The notes under the pieces are model-generated. The model made no database searches, was not told the origin of the DNA, and was given only the letters and a program-made list of their open reading frames with translations. From Garcia nutans (taxonomy: Eukaryota > Streptophyta > Magnoliopsida > Malpighiales > Euphorbiaceae), in the NCBI GenBank assembly GCA_947685225.1, contig CANTUV010000008.1, forward strand, positions 35,208,001 through 35,272,000: a DNA stretch of 64,000 nucleotides. The letters are read 5' to 3'. Shown here one piece after another: positions 21,669-30,088 of the stretch; within the stretch, counting starts at the first letter, position 1, and each line of letters opens with the position of its first letter. The position numbers were made by a program, and so were the translations under genes.

Positions 21669-22733
21669 TGTAATATCCATAATATTGGAGAAATTAGATA
21701 AGTATTTGGAGGTAAAGATGTTTTATATTTCTAATGTATACCTAATGTATACATAGTATATACATATTATATATATATATATAAGTATGTTAGTTATATG
21801 TATATATATTATCTACTTGAAATATATATAATATAGGGTATATTTGATGTGTACATAGGGTACACATGATATATAAATATATGGGTAAATGCAGATATTA
21901 AATATATATTACATATACAAAGTATATACATTACATGAACATATGCATAAAAGTATATGTAACATAGAAGTAAAATATATGTTACATATACATATACATA
22001 AAATATATATAACATATAAATATGATATAAAGTGGTGTTGGGAAGATAGTAATAAATGTGATATAAAGTGGTGTTGGGAAGATAGTAATTAAAATAAATA
22101 AATAAGTAAATAAACAAATAAAAAGAGGAGAAAAGTAAAAAAGTATTACAAATAATGTGTGGATGGTAATTAAAGGAAATTAACTAAAAAATAATTAATT
22201 AATATATATTAATATTTATGGATGGCAATTAAGAAGAAACACAAAGAAACTCTTCTTCTTCTTCATTTTCCATGGATGGCCATGGTGGAGAAAGAGAGAT
22301 GTTTCTACATACACCAAGTTTCACCAAAATTCTTAAGATTTCAAGTTGGTTTTGAAGAAAGATTAAAGTATCAAGTAAGTATTCTTACTTTAAAGTTTTA
22401 AATTCTTAGTTTTATTATTATGTTAGGAATTGCTAGAGAGAGATTTTTTAAATTGTTAAAATGGATAGAAATGATGTTAAAATGATGAGTATGTGATGAA
22501 TTGTTGGATAGTTGGTTGAAATGAGTATAAATGAAGGAAGTAGTATTATGGGTGGATTATGCCTAAACAAGGGTTTTGATATGGGTCGGTTTAATTGTTG
22601 TAATGAAGTGATTTAATGTTATTTTAATACATACATGATGATTATATGGTAAGAATTTTGATATGGATGAGTTTATATGACTTGATATTTGGATTAAGGT
22701 TCAAAATTAAGGTTTTTAATATGGATCTTGATA
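21669..22733 (+). mobile_element. element A: 5' LTR, part 1 of 3
   Basis: Starts TGTAATATCC. It ends at the TGATA target duplication where element B was inserted; the same LTR resumes at 32579. Contains the splice donor ATCAA|GTAAGT (22375) in the leader-like segment after the CTTCTTCTTC...GGCCATGG stretch. Confidence 0.75.
22024..22095. repeat. 36-bp tandem duplication in LTR A
   Basis: GATATAAAGTGGTGTTGGGA plus 16 more bases occurs twice in a row (22024-22059, 22060-22095), nearly identical. Absent from the related LTRs. Confidence 0.8.
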
Positions 22734-23039
22734 TGTAATATCCTCATGTATGCCCTAGAAGTTTTGATTATGTTATTGTTGTTGTTGTTGTTTTAAATTG
22801 GATTGAATGTATATGTTAGGTGATAAGAAAAGGAATTGGTAAGAGAATGCTTATGTATATGTGTTTTGGGAAAGAAAAAGGGTTTAGAGAAAAGTGTATA
22901 TGTTGTTTATATGATGATATATATACCATATACATAAGTCAAAGGGAGAGTCAATGGAAGAGAGATATTTTTATGGGATATGTGAAATTACTATAATGGG
23001 CTTATAAGAGACAAGAGGTTAGTTATATGGATAAGGGTG

Positions 23040-23255
23040 TTTTGGTAATTGCTTGAATTGAATCACATGGTGGAGATTTAAAGAAGGATTGACTTTGTTT
23101 CTTCATCATTTTCTCTTTTTCTTGGTTGTAGTGGCCGGCTCCTCCATAGACAAAGGAAAGCAAGAGGTGAAGAGAGGATCTTGATGTGTTGAGCTCAAAT
23201 TGAAGGAAGATTAAGTGATCAAGTGTTGATTCAAGAAGTTTTTAACTAAGGTAAG
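23040..23255 (+). promoter_or_regulatory. putative LTR leader exon and 5' splice donor of element B
   Basis: Leader-like segment after TTATAAGAG, containing TGGCCGGCTCC and ending CTAAG|GTAAGATC with the exon border at 23250/23251. Equivalent GTAAG sites lie in LTRs A, C, D, F and those at 61436 and 62026. The transcription start is a guess from the TATA-like box. Confidence 0.5.
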
Positions 23256-23616
23256 ATCTTTCCTTTGATTTCTTTTATTCTTTTGAAGTGGTATTGGAAG
23301 TTAATTAGGGTTTGTTAATTTGATGATAAGATGTGGTGGTGATGTGTTTTCAAGTGTTAAATTGGTTTTAAGTTAAGAGTTTAAATAGGTGTTGTTGTTG
23401 GAAGTGGTGGATGTTGATTTTGGAAGATGGAGAAGGATATTGGTTTTAGGGTTTTGAGATGGTTTGTGTTTAAATGTATTATGAATGTTTTGTGAAGTGA
23501 TTCTTGTGATGAATTTGTGTTTAGAACATTGTTTCCATTCATTTGAACCATGCTATATTGTGTATGATGAGTTGGAGTGCAATTGGAGGAAAGTTGTGCA
23601 TGTTAGGATTTTAATT

Positions 23617-23870
23617 CATGGGTGACACGGCCAAAGGGAAAGAGAGACACGTCCAAGCCAAGGGATTTTGGGCGTGTTGGATTGGTTTTTGAGAGACACG
23701 GCCGTGTCCCCTAGCCGTGTTAGCTACTGTGATTTTTGGTTGAGAGACACGGTCACAAGCTTGGCCGTGTCCCTTGCCCGTGTTGCTTACTGTCAAATTG
23801 AGGTTGAGAGACACGGCCACAAGCTTGGCCGTGTCCCTCAAGTGGGCTGCCCGTGTTCCTCAAATGTGTT
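23617..23870. repeat. ACACGGCCGTGT-type motif array, element B 5' LTR
   Basis: Repeated GAGAGACACGGCC...CCGTGTCCC units, several of them palindromic (GACACGGCCGTGTC near 23693-23706; CACAAGCTTGGCCGTGTC twice). The same array recurs at 30963-31216. Confidence 0.8.
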
Positions 23871-24337
23871 GGTTAGGGTTTTTATTCTTTGTTCTAATTG
23901 CATTGTTATGATTCTTCAAAGGTATTTTGGTACTTAAACCCTAATATAAACACTTTAAACATACTTCAAACCAAGAATGCCCTAATCAAATGGATGTGGA
24001 AGGTCCTAAAGCTATGAATGATATAAATTGTTCTTTGCCCTAATTGCATTGTTGAGATTGAACAATGTTATGTTATGCATTGTGAATGGTAATGTGTTTC
24101 ATGAGTAATGTATATTGAAATGTTATATCAAAGATGCTATGATGATTCAAATAAGATATGATATGAGACAAGGCCATTGTGATTGGCTATGATGATTCAA
24201 TTGAATGATATATGGCATGTTTGCCTAATTGATGATGAGAATTAAGAATGAAATATAAATGAATTGTGTGGCTAATGTGTTATTCCATTTTTAGAGTTTG
24301 TTGTTGGTGGCATGCCTAATATGAGTAACAATCTCTT

Positions 24338-24495
24338 GAAGTTAGGTTGGATTGAATCCTTGAAGCCTAATTGAGATGTTACAACCCTTGAAGCTAGGTT
24401 GGGTTGGTTCTTGAAGCCAAGTTGGGTTGAAGCTTAGCATGCTTTGCTCCCCTTGAAGCTTGGTTGAACCTAATCCTTGAAGCCTAGTTGGGATT
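24338..24495. repeat. CTTGAAGCYAGGTTGGG array in element B 5' LTR
   Basis: About seven degenerate units of roughly 20 bp (CCTTGAAGCTAGGTTGGGTT, TTCTTGAAGCCAAGTTGGGTT and others). Same array at about 31678-31835 in the 3' LTR and at 63640-63873 in the last LTR. Confidence 0.7.
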
Positions 24496-24762
24496 ATGAT
24501 ATTGATAAATGTGATAACAAAACCAAAGCATTAACTCTGAAAATTGAATGGCATATTAGTGTGTCTTGGGCCCATGCTTGTCTTTGTTTAGTGTTGTTCA
24601 TGAATGGTTTAATGAGTAACTAATGAGGTATATGAAAAGATGTTGAATTATGAAATGTAAAGGTATGTTGTTAGCTTTGCATATATAATGTTACATGTAT
24701 AATATGGATTGAGAATTGACATTGCATTGCACTAAAGCATATCATTAGCATGATTTATCTTA

Positions 24763-24803
24763 CTAAGCCGTTGGCTTAGCGCGATAGTGTTTAATCTCGC
24801 AGG
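24763..24803 (+). promoter_or_regulatory. conserved LTR double hairpin, element B 5' LTR
   Basis: Hairpin 1: CTAAGCC (24763-24769), loop GTT, GGCTTAG (24773-24779). Directly followed by hairpin 2, GCGA...TCGC, then AGG. Counterparts with different stem sequence exist in LTRs A, C, D and F. Confidence 0.6.
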
Positions 24804-25234
24804 TGATAGAGTTGATAGAGTTGAACCCGAGAGTTCATCGAGACCGAGTGAGAGTAGACCTTGACGAGTTGATTTTGGGAACTTAAAGATCAGAAGAGAT
24901 TTGCCAATCATGTACTACTTCTTTATATTTTGTAAAGTAATATTTATAATGTAAATATATGCACATTTGTAAATATGGATTTAAATGTTTCATATATGTA
25001 AATATTTTATAAATTCCGCTGCGTATTAACTAAATGTATCTATATATCTATTTTGTTTTATATTACAAGTAACTACCTATTTTTCTATAATGTATACAAT
25101 TGAAAGATTATGGTATCGTTTAAAATGTTTTGAATGTTAAGAAAATCCATAGCATCCCTATGTTTAGTGCATGTATACTACATTGTGGTGTTTGTAGTGT
25201 GCATGTATTGAATGTGGGGGTGTTACAATTGTTT

Positions 25235-25247
25235 TGGTATCAGAGCC
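25235..25247 (+). promoter_or_regulatory. element B primer-binding site
   Basis: TGGTATCAGAGCC, 7 nt after the LTR end; complementary to the 3' end of initiator tRNA-Met. Confidence 0.9.
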
Positions 25248-25339
25248 TAGGTTTGATATTCTCAACCTAGGTAAAATGTAAGAAAAAGAAATGTTTTGAT
25301 TTTAAAAAAAGTTGGTTTTGAAATAAAATACATGTTTGG

Positions 25340-25387
25340 ATTGGCAATCTCTGATCTTTAATAAGATGTAATTTGCTGTGTTTGCAG
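25340..25387 (+). promoter_or_regulatory. putative 3' splice site just upstream of gag
   Basis: ATCTCTGATCTTTAAT (branch-point-like) is followed by TTTGCTGTGTTTGCAG ending at 25387, 12 nt before the gag ATG. Element C keeps the same CTGATCTTTAAT box and TTGTGTTTACAG at the same place. Confidence 0.5.
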
Positions 25388-25399
25388 ACTTAGGTTGTG

Positions 25400-26938
25400 A
25401 TGGATCCTCATTCGCGTCAGTCAGTTGAGGGAAGTGCGGAGAGTGTTGCTCCTGAGGATGGAGCTAGAGTTGATAGTGTTGGGGAGGCACCTGCTTCGGT
25501 GTCGGGTAGACCAGCTGGGGAGGAGGTTCCTCCAGCTTGGCTTAGGCATGTGGTAGAAGCTTTGAGGCAAGCACCAGTGCAACCACAGCCACCACCCCCT
25601 CAGCCTTTGGTATCAGTGAGGCATTATGACAAACTAAGGAAATATGGAGCGGAGGATTTCCTTGGCACAGTTGATCCAGCTGTAGCGGAGCAATGGCTTG
25701 ATAAAGTACAGAGGATTTTTATTCAGTTGCAAGCCACCCTAGAGGAAAAGTTTGATTATGCAAGATCTTTGCTGCAGAAGGATGCATATGATTGGTGGAA
25801 GACAGTGCCACATGCTATGGATGATCCACCAACCTTGTCCTATGCTGATTTCTTGAGAGAGTTTGAATTGAAGTATACTCCGAGGGAGTATAAAGACATG
25901 AAGAAGATGGAGTTCTTAAGCTTGAAGCAAGACAGCAAGACTGTAACTGAGTATGAGGTTGAGTTTATTCGATTGAGCCAGTATGCTGGGGGCATTATAG
26001 CTGATGAAATAGATAGATGTAGGAGATTTGAGGAGGGATTGAGGCCCTCTATCATGTGTCTGGTAGCTGGATCCAGATATCATGATTTTTCCCAGCTAGT
26101 GGCAGCAGCTCGGAGTGTGGAGCGAGCTCAGGGTATTGCAGCTACTTCAGAGGAAGAGGTTAGGGTGAGGAGGCCCCAGTTTAAGGCAGGGTCTTCTTCT
26201 ACAAAGAGAGGTAAAGGTAGTTTTGTTCCTCGGGTCAGTAGAAGTCAGAGATCAGCTGGTAGGTCAGTGCAGTTCCAGAGACAGAGATTTAGACCTACAG
26301 CTTCAGTGGCGAGTGCTCCGACCCCGTTGACTCATAGATCCATCCCACCCATCTGCATTCATTGTGGTAGGCCACATGGAGGTCCTTGTTGGAAGGCTGG
26401 TGTAGCAGGGGTTTGCTTCATATGTGGATCCCCTGATCACTTTGTGAGAGATTGTCCTGAGAGGCAAGAGCAGATGTCAGTTGATACTGCAGCTTCTCGA
26501 CCTAATGTGAGGGGAGGTCGAGGAGGCAAGGGTGTCAGCAGAGGAGGTAGATCAGGGTTCAGTTTTAGAGGAGGTGCTACATCCAGGGAGAGTAGACCAG
26601 AGGAGGTTGGATCTTCCCAGAGGATGTATGTTATGCAGAGGCAGCCAGATGCTTCGGCAGTCATAGCTGGTACTTTTTCTTTATTTGATACTCCAGTACT
26701 TGCTTTGATTGATCCCGGATCCACACATTCATATATTAGTGCATCTGTTTTACCTGTATCTGATGTGCATGCTGAGTCCCTAGGGTTTGATGTGTTGGTG
26801 ACAAATCCGTTAGGGCATAGTGTGATTGTTAGTAAAGTGCACCGAGATAGTGCAGTAATGGTGCAAGGTGAGGAGTTTCTTGGAGACTTGATTGAGATGC
26901 CTTTTAAGGAATATGATGTGATCTTAGGCATGGACTAG
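25400..26938 (+). CDS. element B gag and start of protease, ended by an in-frame TAG
   Basis: Capsid-type polyprotein of the retrotransposon, packaging its RNA in virus-like particles. ATG at 25400 follows the putative splice acceptor. Early Pro/Gln-rich region (residues about 50-75), capsid motifs WLDKVQRIFIQL and YARSLLQKDAYDWW, then a basic Arg/Ser-rich stretch, a zinc knuckle CFICGSPDHFVRDC (CX2CX4HX4C) and an Arg/Gly-rich segment. The protease active-site segment LIDPGSTHSYIS (DPGS where many relatives have DSGA/DTGA) precedes the stop. The frame ends at TAG 26936-26938 after ILGMD, where relatives including element C have Trp (TGG). Length 512 residues to the stop; the next part is in the same frame. 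Confidence 0.92.
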   Translation: MDPHSRQSVEGSAESVAPEDGARVDSVGEAPASVSGRPAGEEVPPAWLRHVVEALRQAPVQPQPPPPQPLVSVRHYDKLRKYGAEDFLGTVDPAVAEQWLDKVQRIFIQLQATLEEKFDYARSLLQKDAYDWWKTVPHAMDDPPTLSYADFLREFELKYTPREYKDMKKMEFLSLKQDSKTVTEYEVEFIRLSQYAGGIIADEIDRCRRFEEGLRPSIMCLVAGSRYHDFSQLVAAARSVERAQGIAATSEEEVRVRRPQFKAGSSSTKRGKGSFVPRVSRSQRSAGRSVQFQRQRFRPTASVASAPTPLTHRSIPPICIHCGRPHGGPCWKAGVAGVCFICGSPDHFVRDCPERQEQMSVDTAASRPNVRGGRGGKGVSRGGRSGFSFRGGATSRESRPEEVGSSQRMYVMQRQPDASAVIAGTFSLFDTPVLALIDPGSTHSYISASVLPVSDVHAESLGFDVLVTNPLGHSVIVSKVHRDSAVMVQGEEFLGDLIEMPFKEYDVILGMD

Positions 26939-27388
26939 CTATCTCGACATGGAGCTATGGTGGATTGTAAAAAGAAAGTTGTTACTTTGAGAACTGTTGA
27001 TGGTAGAGAAGTGATAGTATCTAATGAGCAGGAGCAGCTAGCATCTTTGTTTGTTTCAGCTGTTGCAGCCAGGAGATTGATTAGAAAAGGGTGTGATGCT
27101 TACCTTGCTCATGTGGTGGATACTAGAGTGAAGGGTTCTCAACTTGAGGATATAACCACAGTGGCAGAGTTTCCAGATGTGTTTCCAGAAGAGTTGCCAG
27201 GATTGCCTCCTGAGAGAGAGGTGGAGTTTGGTATTGAATTGTTGCCTGGTACCACTCCTATTTCTATTACTCCTTACAGAATGGCACCGGATGAGTTGAG
27301 AGAACTGAAGGTGCAGTTGCAGGAGTTGCTGAATAAAGGATTTATTCGCCCAGTGTTTCTCCTTGGGGAGCTCCTGTGTTATTTGTGA
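26939..27388 (+). CDS. element B protease C-terminal part and start of RT, before a frameshift
   Basis: Continues the gag frame after the TAG: LSRHGAMVDCKKKVVTL, then the linker to RT (FPDVFPEELPGLPPEREVEF, PYRMAPDELRELK, LLNKGFIRP). After FIRP the frame is wrong: one base is missing around 27350-27357 relative to the family pattern in which FIRPS.SPWGAPVLF follows. The open frame then runs only to 27388. It is separated from gag by a single stop codon. Confidence 0.85.
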   Translation, partial: LSRHGAMVDCKKKVVTLRTVDGREVIVSNEQEQLASLFVSAVAARRLIRKGCDAYLAHVVDTRVKGSQLEDITTVAEFPDVFPEELPGLPPEREVEFGIELLPGTTPISITPYRMAPDELRELKVQLQELLNKGFIRPVFLLGELLCYL

Positions 27389-30042
27389 GGAAGAAAGATG
27401 GTACTATGAGGTTGTGTATCGATTATAGGCAATTGAACAATGTGACTATTAAAAATAAATATCCTTTGCCTAGAATTGATGATCTCTTTGATCAATTGAA
27501 GGGTGCAGCTGTGTTTTCTAAAATTGATTTGAGATCTGGGTACCATCAGCTGAGAGTCAGAGCTGAAGATGTTCCGAAGACAGCTTTCCGGACCAGGTAT
27601 GGGCATTATGAATTTCTAGTTATGCCTTTTGGTCTAACGAATGCACCTGCAGCTTTTATGGATTTGATGAATAGGGTGTTTAGGCCCTATCTGGATCAGT
27701 TTGTAGTGGTCTTCATCGATGATATAATGGTGTATTCGTGGAATGAGGAGGAACATGATATGCATCTGCAGATTGTGTTGCAGATTTTGAGAGAGAAGCA
27801 GTTGTTTGCCAAATTGTCGAAGTGTGAGTTCTGGTTGGATCAAGTCGCTTTTCTCGGACATATTGTTTCAGCAGAAGGCATTAGAGTTGATCCGAGTAAA
27901 GTTGAAGCTATTTTGAATTGGAGTCCACCCAAGTCTGTGACAGAGGTTAGAAGTTTTCTGGGTTTGGCAGGCTATTACCGACGATTTGTGAAAGGATTTT
28001 CTTTGATAGCTACTCCACTCACCAGATTGCTTCGTAAGGGAGTGAGATTTGTGTGGACGGATCAGTGTCAGGCTAGCTTTGAGCAGTTGAGAGATATGCT
28101 GACTCAAGCGCCTGTTCTTACTTTACCTGTTGAAGGCAAACCATATGTGATCTACAGTGATGCTTCACATAATGGTTTAGGATGTGTGCTGATGCAGGAA
28201 GGTAAAGTTATAGCTTATGCATCTAGACAATTGAAACCGCATGAGCTTAACTATCCAACCCATGATTTGGAATTGGCAGCCATTGTGTTTGCATTGAAGA
28301 TTTGGCGCCACTATCTGTTTGGGGAGAAATGTTTCATCTACACTGATCACAAGAGTTTGAAGTATTTGGGGGTTCAGAAGGAGCTCAATCTTCGACAGAG
28401 GAGATGGTTGGAATTGATTAAAGACTACGACTGCTTGATTGATTATCATCTAGGTAAAGCAAATGTTGTTGCTGATGCCTTGAGTCGGAAGTCTTTAGCT
28501 GGTTTAACTGTTTACTCGCTCTCGTTGCTTGTTGAGTTGAGAGCTTTGCGTGCTAACTTTGTATCTTGTGATGATGGTGCATTGTTGGCACAATTGCATT
28601 TAAAACCAGTTTTATTGGATCAGATCAAAGAGGCTCAATTGGCTGATAAGAAGATTCAGAAGATTATTTCAGATTGCCAGAATGGGAAGAGTGGAGATTT
28701 TGTTGTGAGAGATGATGGGAGTCTCTGGTTTAAGAATAGATTGTGTGTACCCGATGATGCTAATTTGAAAAGGATCATTTTAGAAGAAGCTCATCAGTCA
28801 GTATTTGCTATGCATCCGGGCAATACAAAGATGTATCATGATTTGAGACAGCATTACTGGTGGATTGGTATGAAGAGAGACATTGCGGAGTTTGTATCAA
28901 AGTGTCTAACATGTCAAAGGGTAAAAGCAGAGCATCAAGTTCCAACCGGGTTGCTTCAACCTTTGTCAGTGCCTGAATGGAAATGGGATAGAGTGACCAT
29001 GGATTTTGTGTCTGGATTGCCATTGACACAAAGGAAGCATGATTCTATATGGGTGATTATGGATAGATTGACTAAGACAGCTCATTTTCTTCCGGTTCAG
29101 ATGGATTACTCTTTGGAGAGGTTAGCTGAGCTGTATATCCATGAGATTGTGAAGTTGCATGGTGTCCCAATTTCTTTAGTGTCTAATCGAGATCCCAGGT
29201 TTACTTCAAGATTTTGGAAGAGTTTGCATAGTGCTTTGGGTTCTCGACTGCATTTCAGTACTGCTTTTCATCCACAGACGGATGGACAGTCAGAGAGGGT
29301 GATACAGATTATTGAAGATATGTTGAGAAGCTGTGTCATCGATTTCTCTGGAAGTTGGGATAGATTTTTACCACTTGTAGAGTTTGCTTATAACAACAGT
29401 CACCAATCCAGCATTGGTATGGCACCATTCGAAGCACTGTATGGTAGACGGTGTAGGACACCGCTGTGTTGGAATGAACTTGGAGATAGTAAGTTAATTG
29501 GGCCTGATTTGGTTAAAGAAACTGAAGAGAAAGTGAAGTTGATTCGAGGCAGGTTAAAAGCAGCTTCAGACCGACAGAAGTCTTATGCAGATCTGAAAAG
29601 GAGAGACATAGAGTTTGATGTTGGAGATAAGGTATTTTTGAAAGTATCTCCTTGGAAGAAGATCTTGAGGTTCGGTCGGAAAGGGAAATTGAGTCCTCGA
29701 TTCATTGGACCGTATGAAGTTTTGGAAAGAGTTGGGCCAGTTGCTTATCGACTTGCTTTGCCACCTGAGTTGGATCGTATTCATAATGTATTTCATGTTT
29801 CTATGTTGAGGAGATATAGGTCGGATCCATCTCATATTGTGCCAATTGAGTCAATCGAAGTGAGTCCCGATTTGACATTTGAAGAGGAACCAGTTTCTAT
29901 ATTGGCTCGTGATGTGAAGGAGTTAAGAAACAAAAGAGTGCCACTTGTAAAGATTTTGTGGAAGAATCATGCAAAAGAAGAAGCAACTTGGGAAAGTGAG
30001 CAAACCATGCGAGAGCAATATCCTCAATTGTTTAAGAGTTGA
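27376..30042 (+). CDS. element B pol: RT, RNase H, integrase, chromodomain-like tail
   Basis: 888 codons open in the frame that follows the 1-nt deletion. RT: YRQLNNVTIKNKYPLPRIDD, FSKIDLRSGYHQ, MPFGLTNAPAAF and FIDDIMVYS (catalytic DD). RNase H: IYSDASHNGLGCVL, YPTHDLELAAIVFALK, YTDHKSLKYL. Integrase: H...H-CLTCQ zinc domain (AHQSVFAMHPGNTK ... KCLTCQRVK), catalytic DDE at TMDFVSGLP, NRDPRFTS and DGQSERVIQ. C-terminus: FHVSMLRRY and WKNHAKEEATWESEQTM, a chromodomain-type tail that in chromoviruses guides integration to marked chromatin. All key catalytic residues are present, so the block lies upstream (TAG and deletion). Confidence 0.95.
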   Translation: MLFVRKKDGTMRLCIDYRQLNNVTIKNKYPLPRIDDLFDQLKGAAVFSKIDLRSGYHQLRVRAEDVPKTAFRTRYGHYEFLVMPFGLTNAPAAFMDLMNRVFRPYLDQFVVVFIDDIMVYSWNEEEHDMHLQIVLQILREKQLFAKLSKCEFWLDQVAFLGHIVSAEGIRVDPSKVEAILNWSPPKSVTEVRSFLGLAGYYRRFVKGFSLIATPLTRLLRKGVRFVWTDQCQASFEQLRDMLTQAPVLTLPVEGKPYVIYSDASHNGLGCVLMQEGKVIAYASRQLKPHELNYPTHDLELAAIVFALKIWRHYLFGEKCFIYTDHKSLKYLGVQKELNLRQRRWLELIKDYDCLIDYHLGKANVVADALSRKSLAGLTVYSLSLLVELRALRANFVSCDDGALLAQLHLKPVLLDQIKEAQLADKKIQKIISDCQNGKSGDFVVRDDGSLWFKNRLCVPDDANLKRIILEEAHQSVFAMHPGNTKMYHDLRQHYWWIGMKRDIAEFVSKCLTCQRVKAEHQVPTGLLQPLSVPEWKWDRVTMDFVSGLPLTQRKHDSIWVIMDRLTKTAHFLPVQMDYSLERLAELYIHEIVKLHGVPISLVSNRDPRFTSRFWKSLHSALGSRLHFSTAFHPQTDGQSERVIQIIEDMLRSCVIDFSGSWDRFLPLVEFAYNNSHQSSIGMAPFEALYGRRCRTPLCWNELGDSKLIGPDLVKETEEKVKLIRGRLKAASDRQKSYADLKRRDIEFDVGDKVFLKVSPWKKILRFGRKGKLSPRFIGPYEVLERVGPVAYRLALPPELDRIHNVFHVSMLRRYRSDPSHIVPIESIEVSPDLTFEEEPVSILARDVKELRNKRVPLVKILWKNHAKEEATWESEQTMREQYPQLFKS

Positions 30043-30075
30043 TATCAGGTAATTTCGAGGACGAAATTTCTTTTT

Positions 30076-30088
30076 AGAGGGGGAGAAT
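30076..30088 (+). promoter_or_regulatory. element B polypurine tract
   Basis: AGAGGGGGAGAAT immediately before the 3' LTR. Confidence 0.85.

Larger units (their letters stand above)
22734..25227 (+). mobile_element. element B 5' LTR
   Basis: TGTAATATCCTCATG...GTGGGGGTGTTACA. Order inside: TATAAG near 23003, GGCCGGC leader, donor AAG|GTAAGA (23251), GACACGGCCGTGTC-type array (23617-23870), CTTGAAG array (24338-24490), GGGCCCATGC, double hairpin (24763-24803), LTR end. Confidence 0.95.

Noticed and set aside
21889..22117. Open frames over the ATATAC-rich stretch of LTR A
   Set aside because: Low-complexity Ile/Tyr-rich translation of microsatellite-like DNA.
23611..23937. Overlapping open frames on both strands in the element B LTR, repeated at 30957-31283
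   Set aside because: They arise from the palindromic ACACGG/CCGTGT array, which opens several frames at once; no start context or homology.
26936..26938. Programmed stop-codon readthrough at the gag-protease border
   Set aside because: Relatives have Trp (TGG) at this exact codon and a frameshift follows, so a nonsense mutation is simpler.
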